Origin: Ruminococcus sp.
GTDB taxonomy: Bacteria > Bacillota > Clostridia > Oscillospirales > Acutalibacteraceae
Direction: 5' to 3'
Length of the DNA stretch: 64,000 bases
Assembly (NCBI GenBank): GCA_017457955.1
Contig: JAFTGL010000009.1
Coordinates: 124,001-188,000, forward strand
Positions 52,754-62,563 of the stretch are shown here, in pieces. A model generated the notes under the pieces. That model was given only the letters and a program-made list of their open reading frames with translations. It was not told the DNA's origin and searched no databases. The position numbers and the translations under genes are program-made. Each line of letters starts with the position of its first letter. Position 1 is the stretch's first letter.

Positions 52754-52914
52754 ATACTAATTTCTGATAAAAAATTTTAATAAGATATTAAGCGGAAAAT
52801 TTCGTAAAGCAAGGCGGACGACGCAGGCAGGCTAACGCCTGTCAAGGAGTCCAACACAGCTATACGGAATTTTCCGCAATAGATGTTAAAAGAGTTTTTA
52901 TCAGATATTAGTAT
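52754..52914. repeat. MITE-like 161-bp inverted-repeat element
   Basis: Ends ATACTAAT / ATTAGTAT (52754-52761, 52907-52914) begin arms of about 53 nt that match as imperfect inverted repeats. They include GCGGAAAATTTCGTA (52792-52806) against TACGGAATTTTCCGC (52863-52877). The 56-nt centre is GC-rich and has its own small hairpin (AGGC-TAAC-GCCT) and GGAC/GTCC pairing. No protein is encoded. It could be a non-autonomous transposable element or a structured RNA. No second copy was seen in the window. Confidence 0.65.
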
Positions 52915-52915
52915 C

Positions 52916-52944
52916 AGCCCTCTTGCCGATACAAGAGGGCTTTA
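52916..52944. terminator. Terminator HAD / Cys-rich gene
   Basis: Perfect 10-bp stem AGCCCTCTTG / CAAGAGGGCT with a 6-nt loop, followed by TTATCC, between convergent genes and right beside the MITE-like repeat. Confidence 0.8.
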
Positions 52945-52956
52945 TCCATACAGTTG

Positions 52957-53769
52957 TCAATCGTCACAGCCGCATCCGCAGCCGTCGTTGTCGCCGCTGT
53001 TGTCAGAGACGTTGGGCGGGAAGAATTCATCTGTCGGGAAATCCAGACGGGAGAACATCTCGCACGGGCTGTCGGTGGAGCTTTCACAGCGCTTCTCAGG
53101 CACACAGAAATCGTAGGACGGGATCAGCATTTGTACGTTGCGCAGAAGCTGGACGATCGAGAATACGCCCAAGGTCGCGAGCACAACGCGCTCTCCCCTG
53201 TCGCTGATGTTGCCGCCGATATGCTGCATGACCGCGTTCGGTACCTTGTGGCACACCTTGTGGCAAGGCTTTTTGTCCTTGACGGAGACCGCAAGGGCGA
53301 TCGGCTTCGCTACCTGCACGTTCGCTGTCGGCAGACTGCGCACAGGCGAATTCTGACAGTCATATTCATCTGCCGTCATATCGGAAGAGAATACGCGCAC
53401 ATTACCCTCCGAGCCGTACAGGATCACCTTTTTGTCCGAGATACAAAGTCCTTCGATCTGCTGAGGCGGCGTATTGGGCGACGAAAAGACGTCCAGTGTC
53501 ACCGCGAAGAAGAAGGTGATGTCGATCGAATAAAAACCGCGGTTGAACGGCACAGGCTCGATGTCGAGCATAACGTTCAGCACATCCGCGTTGCGGATAC
53601 GGACGTTCACCGCGTTGTCGATCAGCTCCTGCGCCGCTTCACAGAGATAAACGGGCATATCCGAAAGGCAGTCTTTATCGCCGCAGCTGTCGTATACGCG
53701 CCTTGCGTCGATGCAAACCGGCTCGCCGTGAGGACGGTTCTCTACCGCTTCATTTACATTATCAGGCAT
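52957..53769 (-). CDS. Cys-rich conserved clostridial protein, function unknown
   Basis: A 270-residue soluble protein without a signal peptide. The N-terminal segment CIDARRVYDSCGDKDCLSDMPVYL and the C-terminal CGCGCDD tail are the recognisable marks of a protein found widely in spore-forming Clostridia. The middle is beta-rich with pairs such as CHKVCHKV. The distribution I remember suggests a spore coat or surface role, but this is not established. GGAGG stands 7 nt before the ATG, within the 3' arm of the hairpin at 53774-53831. Confidence 0.7.
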   Translation of the reverse strand: MPDNVNEAVENRPHGEPVCIDARRVYDSCGDKDCLSDMPVYLCEAAQELIDNAVNVRIRNADVLNVMLDIEPVPFNRGFYSIDITFFFAVTLDVFSSPNTPPQQIEGLCISDKKVILYGSEGNVRVFSSDMTADEYDCQNSPVRSLPTANVQVAKPIALAVSVKDKKPCHKVCHKVPNAVMQHIGGNISDRGERVVLATLGVFSIVQLLRNVQMLIPSYDFCVPEKRCESSTDSPCEMFSRLDFPTDEFFPPNVSDNSGDNDGCGCGCDD

Positions 53770-53773
53770 AAGT

Positions 53774-53831
53774 AAAACCTCCGAGTATTATTTGATGTTC
53801 AGACTACATCAATACATAATACGGAGGTTTT
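53774..53831 (-). terminator. pcrA terminator that sequesters the next gene's ribosome site
   Basis: On the minus strand AAAACCTCCG pairs perfectly with CGGAGGTTTT. Inner segments TATTAT/ATAATA and TTGATGT/ACATCAA extend the stem to about 23 pairs with small bulges. The 3' arm contains the GGAGG of the Cys-rich gene, whose ATG is 4 nt beyond it. Confidence 0.75.
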
Positions 53832-53846
53832 CTCTTATTGTGAAAC

Positions 53847-56054
53847 TTATTTGATAATTTCCATCCTGGCAAAGTTTGCCATCAGCGTCTTTGTCCCGAC
53901 CTTGTCAAAGGCGATCTCCAGCATAGTATCGTTGCCCATCGGGGTCGCGGTCAGCACCATACCTGTGCCGAAGGTCTTATGGTATACCGTGTTGCCGACC
54001 TGATAATGGTTGGAGGTCGGCTGGGTCACAGGCTTTTTCTTTGCGAAGGGATCGAACTTCTGCTGTGACTGATACTCAAATTTGTGGTTCGCAAAGACAT
54101 TTTCGTTGCCTGTTTTGTCGAGCAGAGCGGAAGGGATCTCCGCTACAAAGCGTGATTCGCGGTTATGGGTCGTCGAGCCGAACAACATCCTTTCTCTGGT
54201 TTTGATCAGATAGAGCTTCTCTTTCGCGCGTGTGATACCGACATAGGCTAAGCGGCGTTCCTCATTCAGCTCTCCCGCCTCCATGATCGTCTGCATGGAC
54301 GGGAACACGCCGTCCTCCATACCGGGGATGAATACGATCGGGAATTCGAGTCCCTTTGCGGAGTGGAGCGTCATCATCACGACGCTGTCGGTCTCGGTAT
54401 CGTAATTATCGATATCGGTCATCAGCGAGATCTCTTCCAAAAATCCGCCTAAGGTCGCCTCGTCGCCGTAATCCTCTTCGAATTTGATGATGTTTGAGGA
54501 CAACTCGTCGATGTTCTCGATACGCTGTTCGTAATCGTCTTTCTCGGCGATCAGATAATTCTTATAATCGGTATGCTCCAGAATCAGGTTGTATAATTCC
54601 GCAATAGAATAATCGCCCGACTGAGAGGCTTCGATCAGACCGTCGATCAGCTTCGCGAAGTCCTCTAACTTCGAAGCGGCTCTGGACAGAGTCGGATAAT
54701 CGGAGGCGTGCCTGATAACGGAATAGACGCTCTCCCCTATGCCCGCGCCGATCTCGGCGACCTTCGTCATAGTCGCTTCGCCGATAGCGCGCTTGGGCTT
54801 GTTGATGATACGGCGCAGACGGATATCGTCGTGCGGGTTGTTGATGACCTGCAAATACGACGTCATGTCTTTGATCTCTTCACGGTCATAGAAGCGGTGA
54901 CCGCCGATGACCCTGTGAGGGATTCCCGAACGGGACAGCGCCTGCTCAATGGCGTTACTCTGGGCGTTCATACGGTACAGGATCGCGAAATCGGAGTAAC
55001 TGCGTCCCTCAGCGACACCGTCGAGGATCGTGCGGGCGATGAACATCGCTTCATCACGCTCGCTGGGCGCGGTATGAACCGTGATCCTCTCGCCCTTGGG
55101 ATTCTGCGTCCACAGCGTTTTGCCCTTGCGCTCGGTATTGTTCTTGATAACATTATTCGCCGCGTCGAGGATCGTACCTGTACTGCGGTAATTTTGCTCC
55201 AGACGGATCACAACGGCGCCCTTGAACTCATTTTCAAAGGAAAGGATATTCTCGATCGTAGCGCCGCGGAAGCGGTAAATACTCTGGTCGTCGTCACCGA
55301 CAACACAGAGATTATTGCGTGCCTTCGCCAAAAGACTGATCAGACGGTACTGGCTCTTGTTGGTGTCCTGATACTCGTCGACCATGATGTATTTGAAGCG
55401 TCTGTGATAGTACTCCAGCACATCGGGGTTCTGCTCAAAGAGCTTGATGGTATTGCAGATAAGGTCGTCGAAATCCATCGCGTCGGAGGTCAGCAGCCGC
55501 TGCTGGTACAGCTCATACGCCTGCGCGATATATTTCAGGCGGCTGTCATAGGACGCGTCGGTCTTGACATCCTTCGGACCTTTCATCTTGTCCTTATACT
55601 TCGATATCTCATTCAGCACCGCTTTATGCGGCAGGAACTTTTCATCGATATTCAGCTGTTTCAAGATCTCTTTCATCAGACGGCGGGAGTCGTCGGTGTC
55701 ATATATCGTAAAATGACTCGTAAAGCCCAGCCTGTCGCCGTAACGGCGCAGTATCCGTGCGCAGGTGGAGTGGAAGGTCGCCGCCCATACTTCTTCGGCG
55801 CCCTCGCCGCCGACGGCTTCGATCCTCTCTTTCAGCTCACCCGCAGCCTTGTTGGTGAAGGTGATGGCAAGGATCTGCCACGGCTCGGCAAGACCCGCTT
55901 TGATCATATACGCGATACGATTGACAAGAACCGTCGTTTTGCCCGACCCCGCGCCTGCAAGTATCAGAACGGGCCCTTCGGTCTGAAAAATCGCTTTCTG
56001 CTGCATTTCATTCAAAGAGCTGAATCGTGCTTTTAATTCATCTAAATTCGTCAT
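53847..56054 (-). CDS. pcrA: ATP-dependent DNA helicase PcrA/UvrD
   Basis: A 735-residue superfamily 1A helicase for repair and removal of RNA polymerase or recombinase from DNA. Walker A is GAGSGKTT (34-41); other motifs are TFTNKAAGELKER (Ia), VDEYQDTN (II), GDDDQSIYRFRGA (III), LEQNYRST (IV), TLHSAKGLEFPIVF (V) and ITRAKEKLY (VI). The C-terminal small domain YQVGNTVYHKTFGTGMVL is the PcrA RNA polymerase-binding tail. It is transcribed alone toward the Cys-rich gene. Confidence 0.97.
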   Translation of the reverse strand: MTNLDELKARFSSLNEMQQKAIFQTEGPVLILAGAGSGKTTVLVNRIAYMIKAGLAEPWQILAITFTNKAAGELKERIEAVGGEGAEEVWAATFHSTCARILRRYGDRLGFTSHFTIYDTDDSRRLMKEILKQLNIDEKFLPHKAVLNEISKYKDKMKGPKDVKTDASYDSRLKYIAQAYELYQQRLLTSDAMDFDDLICNTIKLFEQNPDVLEYYHRRFKYIMVDEYQDTNKSQYRLISLLAKARNNLCVVGDDDQSIYRFRGATIENILSFENEFKGAVVIRLEQNYRSTGTILDAANNVIKNNTERKGKTLWTQNPKGERITVHTAPSERDEAMFIARTILDGVAEGRSYSDFAILYRMNAQSNAIEQALSRSGIPHRVIGGHRFYDREEIKDMTSYLQVINNPHDDIRLRRIINKPKRAIGEATMTKVAEIGAGIGESVYSVIRHASDYPTLSRAASKLEDFAKLIDGLIEASQSGDYSIAELYNLILEHTDYKNYLIAEKDDYEQRIENIDELSSNIIKFEEDYGDEATLGGFLEEISLMTDIDNYDTETDSVVMMTLHSAKGLEFPIVFIPGMEDGVFPSMQTIMEAGELNEERRLAYVGITRAKEKLYLIKTRERMLFGSTTHNRESRFVAEIPSALLDKTGNENVFANHKFEYQSQQKFDPFAKKKPVTQPTSNHYQVGNTVYHKTFGTGMVLTATPMGNDTMLEIAFDKVGTKTLMANFARMEIIK

Positions 56055-56175
56055 AATCTACCTCTTCATCCAATTTCGCTATCCATTCTACCATATCGTG
56101 AAATCAATATAATTCTAAAAACAATTAAACTATTTCAATATTGTAATTTGGATCATACAGTATAGAATTTTAAAA

Positions 56176-56204
56176 TTGACAAAGCAGTCAAGATATGCTA
56201 TACT
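56176..56204 (+). promoter_or_regulatory. Promoter for tRNA-Gly (TCC)
   Basis: TTGACA (56176-56181), a 17-nt spacer and TATACT (56199-56204), 19 nt before the tRNA. Confidence 0.85.
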
Positions 56205-56223
56205 ATATTACGCAATCGAATAT

Positions 56224-56297
56224 GCAGATGTAGTTTAGTGGTAGAACTTCAGCCTTCCAAGCTGACCGTGTGGGTTCGATTCCCATCATCTGCTCCA
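56224..56297 (+). tRNA. tRNA-Gly (TCC)
   Basis: A 74-nt tRNA with acceptor GCAGATG/CATCTGC, anticodon loop CTTCCAA, T-arm TGGGTTCGATTCCCA and encoded CCA. Confidence 0.97.
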
Positions 56298-56302
56298 AAA
56301 AT

Positions 56303-56330
56303 AAGAGTACCGTAAGGTGCTCTTTTACTT
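56303..56330 (+). terminator. Terminator after tRNA-Gly (TCC)
   Basis: Stem AAGAGTACC / GGTGCTCTT with a GTAA loop and one wobble, then TTACTTTAC. Confidence 0.75.
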
Positions 56331-56384
56331 TACAAAAAAGCAGATGATGGGAATCGAAGGCGACCGTGCGGAGCAAAGCGAGAC

Positions 56385-56410
56385 AAAAAAGCCACTGTGT
56401 GGCTTTTTTA
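56385..56410. terminator. Second hairpin in the tRNA relic
   Basis: Perfect stem AAAAAAGCCA / TGGCTTTTTT with a 5-nt loop, terminator-like on both strands. Confidence 0.65.
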
Positions 56411-56540
56411 GGGAGAGCGTAGGCGCGACTTATGACAGAAGGTGTCGCTCCGAAGACGGGATACAATATAATCGACAAATCGAACGTACATCATCTGCTC
56501 CAAAAAAGGGCGTCCGTCTGGACGCCATTTCGTTATCAGG

Positions 56541-56936
56541 TTACTGTTCAGGATTGTCGATACGGTAGATCTCCTGATTATCGATATCGATGTTGGGAAT
56601 GATGACAGGCTGGATACCGCAGTTGGCAGTGATGGTAGTGATCAGAGCCTTGGCATACGGGAACAGCGCCTTGAAGGTATCGGTGTGGACAACCTCTTTG
56701 GTTTCGTCTGCGTTATAAGCAAAGATACCGACGACGATCGCGTGGATCTTGAACTTTTCGGGATCTTCCTTATCGTGGACCTCGATATCAAATGTGCCCT
56801 TCGCAATATTCTTGCCGACGGCGTACTGCACCTGATAGGAGTATTTGTTGCCCAAGGCGATCTTGGTGCCGTTCTCCATTGCGTTCACGAACTCGATTTT
56901 ATCAACTTTATAACCCTGTAAATTAACACTTGCCAT
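56541..56936 (-). CDS. SecB-like protein-export chaperone family protein
   Basis: A 131-residue protein with the SecB fold pattern: strands rich in alternating hydrophobics, then LFPYAKALITTITANCGIQPVIIPNIDI, which closely follows the SecB signature (FPYAR..I..L...GG.PP..L.P.NF). SecB keeps secretory proteins unfolded in Gram-negatives; Firmicutes mostly lack it, and stray relatives serve other roles such as toxin-antitoxin chaperones. No toxin or secretion gene is adjacent. ATG at 56936 has GGAGGTTTTC upstream. The family call is good, the function open. Confidence 0.75.
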   Translation of the reverse strand: MASVNLQGYKVDKIEFVNAMENGTKIALGNKYSYQVQYAVGKNIAKGTFDIEVHDKEDPEKFKIHAIVVGIFAYNADETKEVVHTDTFKALFPYAKALITTITANCGIQPVIIPNIDIDNQEIYRIDNPEQ

Positions 56937-57037
56937 AATGAAAACCTCCATTTAATATGATGATCCAACTTTATCATGCGAATTGTTTACGATATTATAA
57001 CAGGTTATCAGTTAAAAGTCAATCTCAGCCAAACTAA

Positions 57038-57070
57038 CAGCCGCCGAAGACACATGTTCCTCAGCGGCTG
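57038..57070 (-). terminator. Weak hairpin after the starch-binding dockerin gene
   Basis: CAGCCGC / GCGGCTG with a long 19-nt loop and only TTAGTTTGG after it on the minus strand. It may be a terminator. Confidence 0.4.
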
Positions 57071-57090
57071 ATTTCTAATAATAATCGGGT

Positions 57091-58962
57091 TTATTTCTGG
57101 ACAGGGAATTTACTGATAACGCCTGCATTAAAGCGCTGGATCAGCGTCGCGTCGATGATCGTAATATCTTCGTCGCCGTCTACATCGGCGTTCTTCGTAT
57201 TGATCGGAGTCGGCAAATCGATTCCGGCTTCATAACGCTGGACATAGGTAGCGTCAAGAACGCTAATGTCGCCGTCGTCATCCGCGTCTCCGTAGACGAT
57301 CTCTACAGGGGGATCGGTCGGCTTGGGAGGATCAGTCGGAGCAGGGGGATCGGTAGGAGCCTGAGTCGGTGTGGGAGGATCGGTCGGCTTGACAGGATTT
57401 GATGAGAAAGCCTTGCCGATACGCGCCATAGGAACGGTGATGTGATCCGCATCCTCTTTCTCAGCAGAGGTGGAAGCATCCATAGAATAAGGCTTTGCGG
57501 CGTTATCGGACATAGAGAGGTCATAAGGCAGACAATCCATACCGGATAAGCCGTATGTGGAGACCTTCAGGATCCCGATACCGTTTGTCTCGATGTCAGA
57601 AGCGGAGATATCCAGATTCTTGAGCGGGATAGAGACTTCATAGAACATATCCATCGACGCTTTGTGACCCTTGTTGTAGAAGTCAACCGGCGTACCGTTA
57701 ACGCCGTCGCCCGATGTGCGTTTGCTGCTGCCTGCATTTTCCATACCCATCAGCTTACCGGACAGGGTCTTGCCGCTGCCCCACTTGATATTGATGCCTG
57801 TAGAAGCGCCCTTTGTGACAAGGGTATCAGGCTCGAGCTGACCGTCGTCGTTCGCGGTATAAATGAACGGACCGTTGGAAGCGTTGGTGGAGAAAGCGAC
57901 GACATGATCCGAGTACGCGTCGACAGTGGTACCGGTATCCCAAAGTGTGCCGCCTGCGGTCTCGCCGTGAGTGATGTTGCCCTCTCCCGTATAGATATAC
58001 AGGAAAACAGGATAGTTATAGATCCATAGGTTGCCCTGCGTCAACGGGAAATCCTCACCGGGAGCGACAACGTCCTGAACATTCGCCATCTCATACATAA
58101 TGTAGAGATTGGTATCATCCCACGCGGCATACATTGCGTAGTCGTCGACAGCGATCTCGTGCATCGCCCACTTCGCGTATACACGCGGGTCGTCGTTGGC
58201 AACGCCCTGCGCGATCAGCATGGAGCTGTTCCAGTCGGACTTGTCGCCGTCGACGGTGATGGTTTTGCGCGCGCCGTAGCCATTATTGGGATTGGTCGCG
58301 TAGTTGCCGCCGAGAGCCTCGCTTGTACTGCCGTCGGTATCTACGCCGCCGGAAGTTCTCTTTTTGTAAGTGAAGCTCTTGGTGACGGTGCCGTAGCTGT
58401 TGGTCGCGCTGATATCCAGCTTGACAGAAGCGCCCTCAGCGATATCAGCGCCGAGAGTCAGGCTGACGGAACCGTTGATCGAAACATGACTGCCGCTGTC
58501 GATCGTATAATAAGCGGAGTCGGCGTCTGTGACAGTAATCGTGACGTCGACGGAGTCCTTGAAGCTTCCGCCCTCTTTGGATACGCTGATCACGGGAACG
58601 GGATCGGCGCTGTAATCCTCCCATGTACCGCTTGCGTAATCATAGAGCTTATTGCCGCCGGGATAGCTCAAATCACCGGTCTGACCGTTGCCGTTAAAGA
58701 TGATCATATCAAACTTGTCATCCGGAACGGTGTAGCAGTATACGTCCGTCTCACCGCTGACCTTGGTCATTGCGACGCCGGGCCATGCCTGGTTGTTTTC
58801 CTGCGTATTGTTCTTCCACATGTAGCAGTTGGGAACAAAGCTCGCACGGCAATAAACCTTATCGCCGGCAGCCGCGGAAGCGTTGACAGCGGCAACGGTT
58901 ACGACCGAAACTGTCATTATCACCGCAAGAATGATTGCCAATAGTTTTTTTGAGATTGTCAA
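57091..58962 (-). CDS. Secreted starch-binding-like dockerin protein
   Basis: A 623-residue secreted protein. A signal peptide (about 1-31, ending NASA) is followed by a CBM26-like module (about 34-118, YMWKNNTQENNQAWPGVAM), a chitobiase C-type beta domain (about 122-200), and a CBM9/DOMON-like domain (about 230-520, KTITVDGDKSDWNSS, YAAWDDTNLYIMYEM). A Pro/Thr linker (about 533-560) leads to a type I dockerin with two calcium repeats (DADDDGDISVLDATYVQRY, DVDGDEDITIIDATLIQRF). It has no catalytic domain, so it probably tethers cells or enzymes to starch-like glycans. The start is TTG at 58962 after GGAGGG. Confidence 0.85.
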   Translation of the reverse strand: MTISKKLLAIILAVIMTVSVVTVAAVNASAAAGDKVYCRASFVPNCYMWKNNTQENNQAWPGVAMTKVSGETDVYCYTVPDDKFDMIIFNGNGQTGDLSYPGGNKLYDYASGTWEDYSADPVPVISVSKEGGSFKDSVDVTITVTDADSAYYTIDSGSHVSINGSVSLTLGADIAEGASVKLDISATNSYGTVTKSFTYKKRTSGGVDTDGSTSEALGGNYATNPNNGYGARKTITVDGDKSDWNSSMLIAQGVANDDPRVYAKWAMHEIAVDDYAMYAAWDDTNLYIMYEMANVQDVVAPGEDFPLTQGNLWIYNYPVFLYIYTGEGNITHGETAGGTLWDTGTTVDAYSDHVVAFSTNASNGPFIYTANDDGQLEPDTLVTKGASTGINIKWGSGKTLSGKLMGMENAGSSKRTSGDGVNGTPVDFYNKGHKASMDMFYEVSIPLKNLDISASDIETNGIGILKVSTYGLSGMDCLPYDLSMSDNAAKPYSMDASTSAEKEDADHITVPMARIGKAFSSNPVKPTDPPTPTQAPTDPPAPTDPPKPTDPPVEIVYGDADDDGDISVLDATYVQRYEAGIDLPTPINTKNADVDGDEDITIIDATLIQRFNAGVISKFPVQK

Positions 58963-59344
58963 GATAATCCCTCCTTGAAGAATAGTCTGTAGAACTCGAC
59001 TTAAGATGAGCTATTCTCACCCTTTTTCATATTAAATTATAACTGGTGGATATGGAAAAGTCAATCACGCAATACTGTTAATATTGAAGAAATAATCAAC
59101 GATTCAAAAGAATCGTAATTGATTAAACAGATCGAACAATAATAAAAAACTATAATTAAAGAATAAAGAAAAAAGAATAGCGAATAATACAGAAACGCCC
59201 GAAAAAGAACATTATCATCTATTCGTTATTCTTTATTCATTATAAATTGAGCCCCTCGGCGTTAGACGAGGGGCGTTTCTGTGCTTGGTGTACAAAAAAG
59301 ATTTTTTAGTTTAAAAACCGTACAGTTTTGAACCCACGAATAAA
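58963..59344. other. AT-rich spacer with nested inverted repeats
   Basis: 382 bases without a gene. GAATAAAGAA near 59160 and TTCTTTATTC near 59228 form a loose inverted pair. ACAGAAACGCC (59190-59200) is mirrored by GGCGTTTCTGT (59272-59282), and a perfect 8-bp GC stem GCCCCTCG / CGAGGGGC (59251-59274) lies inside. The last could terminate the toxin transcript. It may be a decayed miniature element. Confidence 0.55.
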
Positions 59345-59671
59345 TCAACTATCAATATCTTTTAGGATATTGTCCATATTTCGTCTGCCATAAATAATAC
59401 TCAAAACTATGATACATTCGTCACTCTCTTTTAATCTGTAATAAAGCACATAATTGGATATCGGTATCTTCCTGATATCATTGAGCGCGATAAACTCATT
59501 TTCGACCAATGAACCGCATTTCGGAAAAAGTCTTATTTCTGAAATCACCTTTTCAAATTTCTTCATAAAAGCAGATGCCGCACTTGGATTATCGAGCGTA
59601 TCAGTAATATAGTGAAGGATCTCATCAAAATCCTTCTCGGCTTCATGTGTAAAACTGTAATTATAAGCCAT
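59345..59671 (-). CDS. RelE/ParE family toxin
   Basis: A 108-residue toxin-fold protein: HEAEKDFDEILHYITDTLDNPSAASAFMKKFEKVISEIRLFPKCG followed by RKIPISNYVLYYRLKESDECIIVLSIIYGRRNM. The N-terminal helix pair and C-terminal sheet fit ParE/RelE. RelE types cut mRNA at the ribosome, ParE types poison gyrase; sequence alone does not decide, though the YGRRN end is common in the ParE-like group. It overlaps the antitoxin gene by 11 nt and is richer in A and T than the neighbours, as expected for a mobile module. Confidence 0.88.
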   Translation of the reverse strand: MAYNYSFTHEAEKDFDEILHYITDTLDNPSAASAFMKKFEKVISEIRLFPKCGSLVENEFIALNDIRKIPISNYVLYYRLKESDECIIVLSIIYGRRNMDNILKDIDS

Positions 59672-59918
59672 ATTTCAATCTCATTTCATTAAAGACTTCG
59701 TCACCGTAACGTGTTTTCCCATTGTCAGCATCGTTAATACCTTTTGCAAGTGCGGCAGCTTCATAAAGTTTATTCATCGTTCTTTCAAAGTAGTCGATAT
59801 CCATGACCACTAATCTGCCATAGCCGTTCTTGGTTACGAAAACAGGACCATTCTCCTCACTGCACAGAGTCTCAATTTTTACTGTGTCTTTTAAATCTCT
59901 CATAGGAACGATTTGCAT
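59661..59918 (-). CDS. Phd/YefM family antitoxin
   Basis: An 85-residue antitoxin. The N-terminal PMRDLKDTVKIETLCSEENGPVFVTKNGYGRLVVMDIDYFER is the DNA-binding Phd/YefM fold; the C-terminal segment (about 55-85) should wrap the toxin. GAGGTGATATT precedes the ATG. It is first in the operon, as usual, and should repress its own promoter at 59943-59975. Confidence 0.9.
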   Translation of the reverse strand: MQIVPMRDLKDTVKIETLCSEENGPVFVTKNGYGRLVVMDIDYFERTMNKLYEAAALAKGINDADNGKTRYGDEVFNEMRLKYGL

Positions 59919-59942
59919 AATATCACCTCATTTATATTGCGG

Positions 59943-59975
59943 CTATATTATATATCAAATATAGTCACAAGTCAA
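59943..59975 (-). promoter_or_regulatory. Toxin-antitoxin promoter and operator
   Basis: On the minus strand TTGACT, a 17-nt spacer and TATAAT. The inverted repeat CTATATT...AATATAG (59943-59964) overlaps the -10 box and is the probable antitoxin operator. Confidence 0.75.
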
Positions 59976-59995
59976 TGCACTTTTTTTAAAATAAT

Positions 59996-60025
59996 AAAAG
60001 CTGCCGATCGGATTCGACAGCTTTT
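59996..60025 (-). terminator. Terminator after tRNA-Gln (TTG)
   Basis: Stem AAAAGCTG / CAGCTTTT with an inner self-complementary CCGATCGG, then TTATTATTTT on the minus strand. Confidence 0.85.
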
Positions 60026-60030
60026 AACAT

Positions 60031-60105
60031 TGGCTGGGAAGGCGGGGTTCGAACCCACGAATGACGGAGTCAAAGTCCGTTGCCTTACCGCTTGGCTACT
60101 TCCCA
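60031..60105 (-). tRNA. tRNA-Gln (TTG)
   Basis: A 75-nt tRNA with acceptor TGGGAAG/CTTCCCA, anticodon loop CTTTGAC, T-arm GTGGGTTCGAACCCCGC-like and encoded CCA. It complements tRNA-Gln (CTG) at 29558. Confidence 0.97.
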
Positions 60106-60116
60106 ACAACAGTATT

Positions 60117-60144
60117 AGTATACCATATTTTCGGATAATGTCAA
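60117..60144 (-). promoter_or_regulatory. Promoter for tRNA-Gln (TTG)
   Basis: On the minus strand TTGACA, a 16-nt spacer and TATACT, 11 nt before the tRNA. Confidence 0.78.
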
Positions 60145-60151
60145 CTGAATC

Positions 60152-60180
60152 TATGGGGCGGCAGGAAGTACCGCCCCATA
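60152..60180 (-). other. GC-rich hairpin after clpE
   Basis: Perfect 10-bp stem TATGGGGCGG / CCGCCCCATA with a 9-nt loop just after the clpE stop. GATTC rather than T's follows, so it may be a weak terminator or 3' stabiliser. Confidence 0.55.
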
Positions 60181-60189
60181 AATGACATT

Positions 60190-62520
<2,331 letters not shown>

Positions 62521-62563
62521 AAAAATTCTCCTTTCATAGAGACTCTGTATATCAACAGATAAG

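Larger units (their letters stand above)
56284..56506 (+). repeat. tRNA 3'-end duplication with an inverted copy
   Basis: CATCATCTGCTCCAAAAA occurs at 56284-56301 (end of tRNA-Gly) and again at 56489-56506. Between them AGCAGATGATGGGAATCGAA (56339-56358) is the exact reverse complement of tRNA positions 56275-56294 and is followed by GGCGACCG. Terminator-like hairpins lie at 56303-56330 and 56385-56410. The direct repeats look like attachment-site scars, but only about 190 nt of non-coding DNA remains between them. Confidence 0.7.

Noticed and set aside
54708..56036. 442-codon plus-strand frame opposite pcrA
   Set aside because: Shadow of pcrA; no motif or ribosome site.
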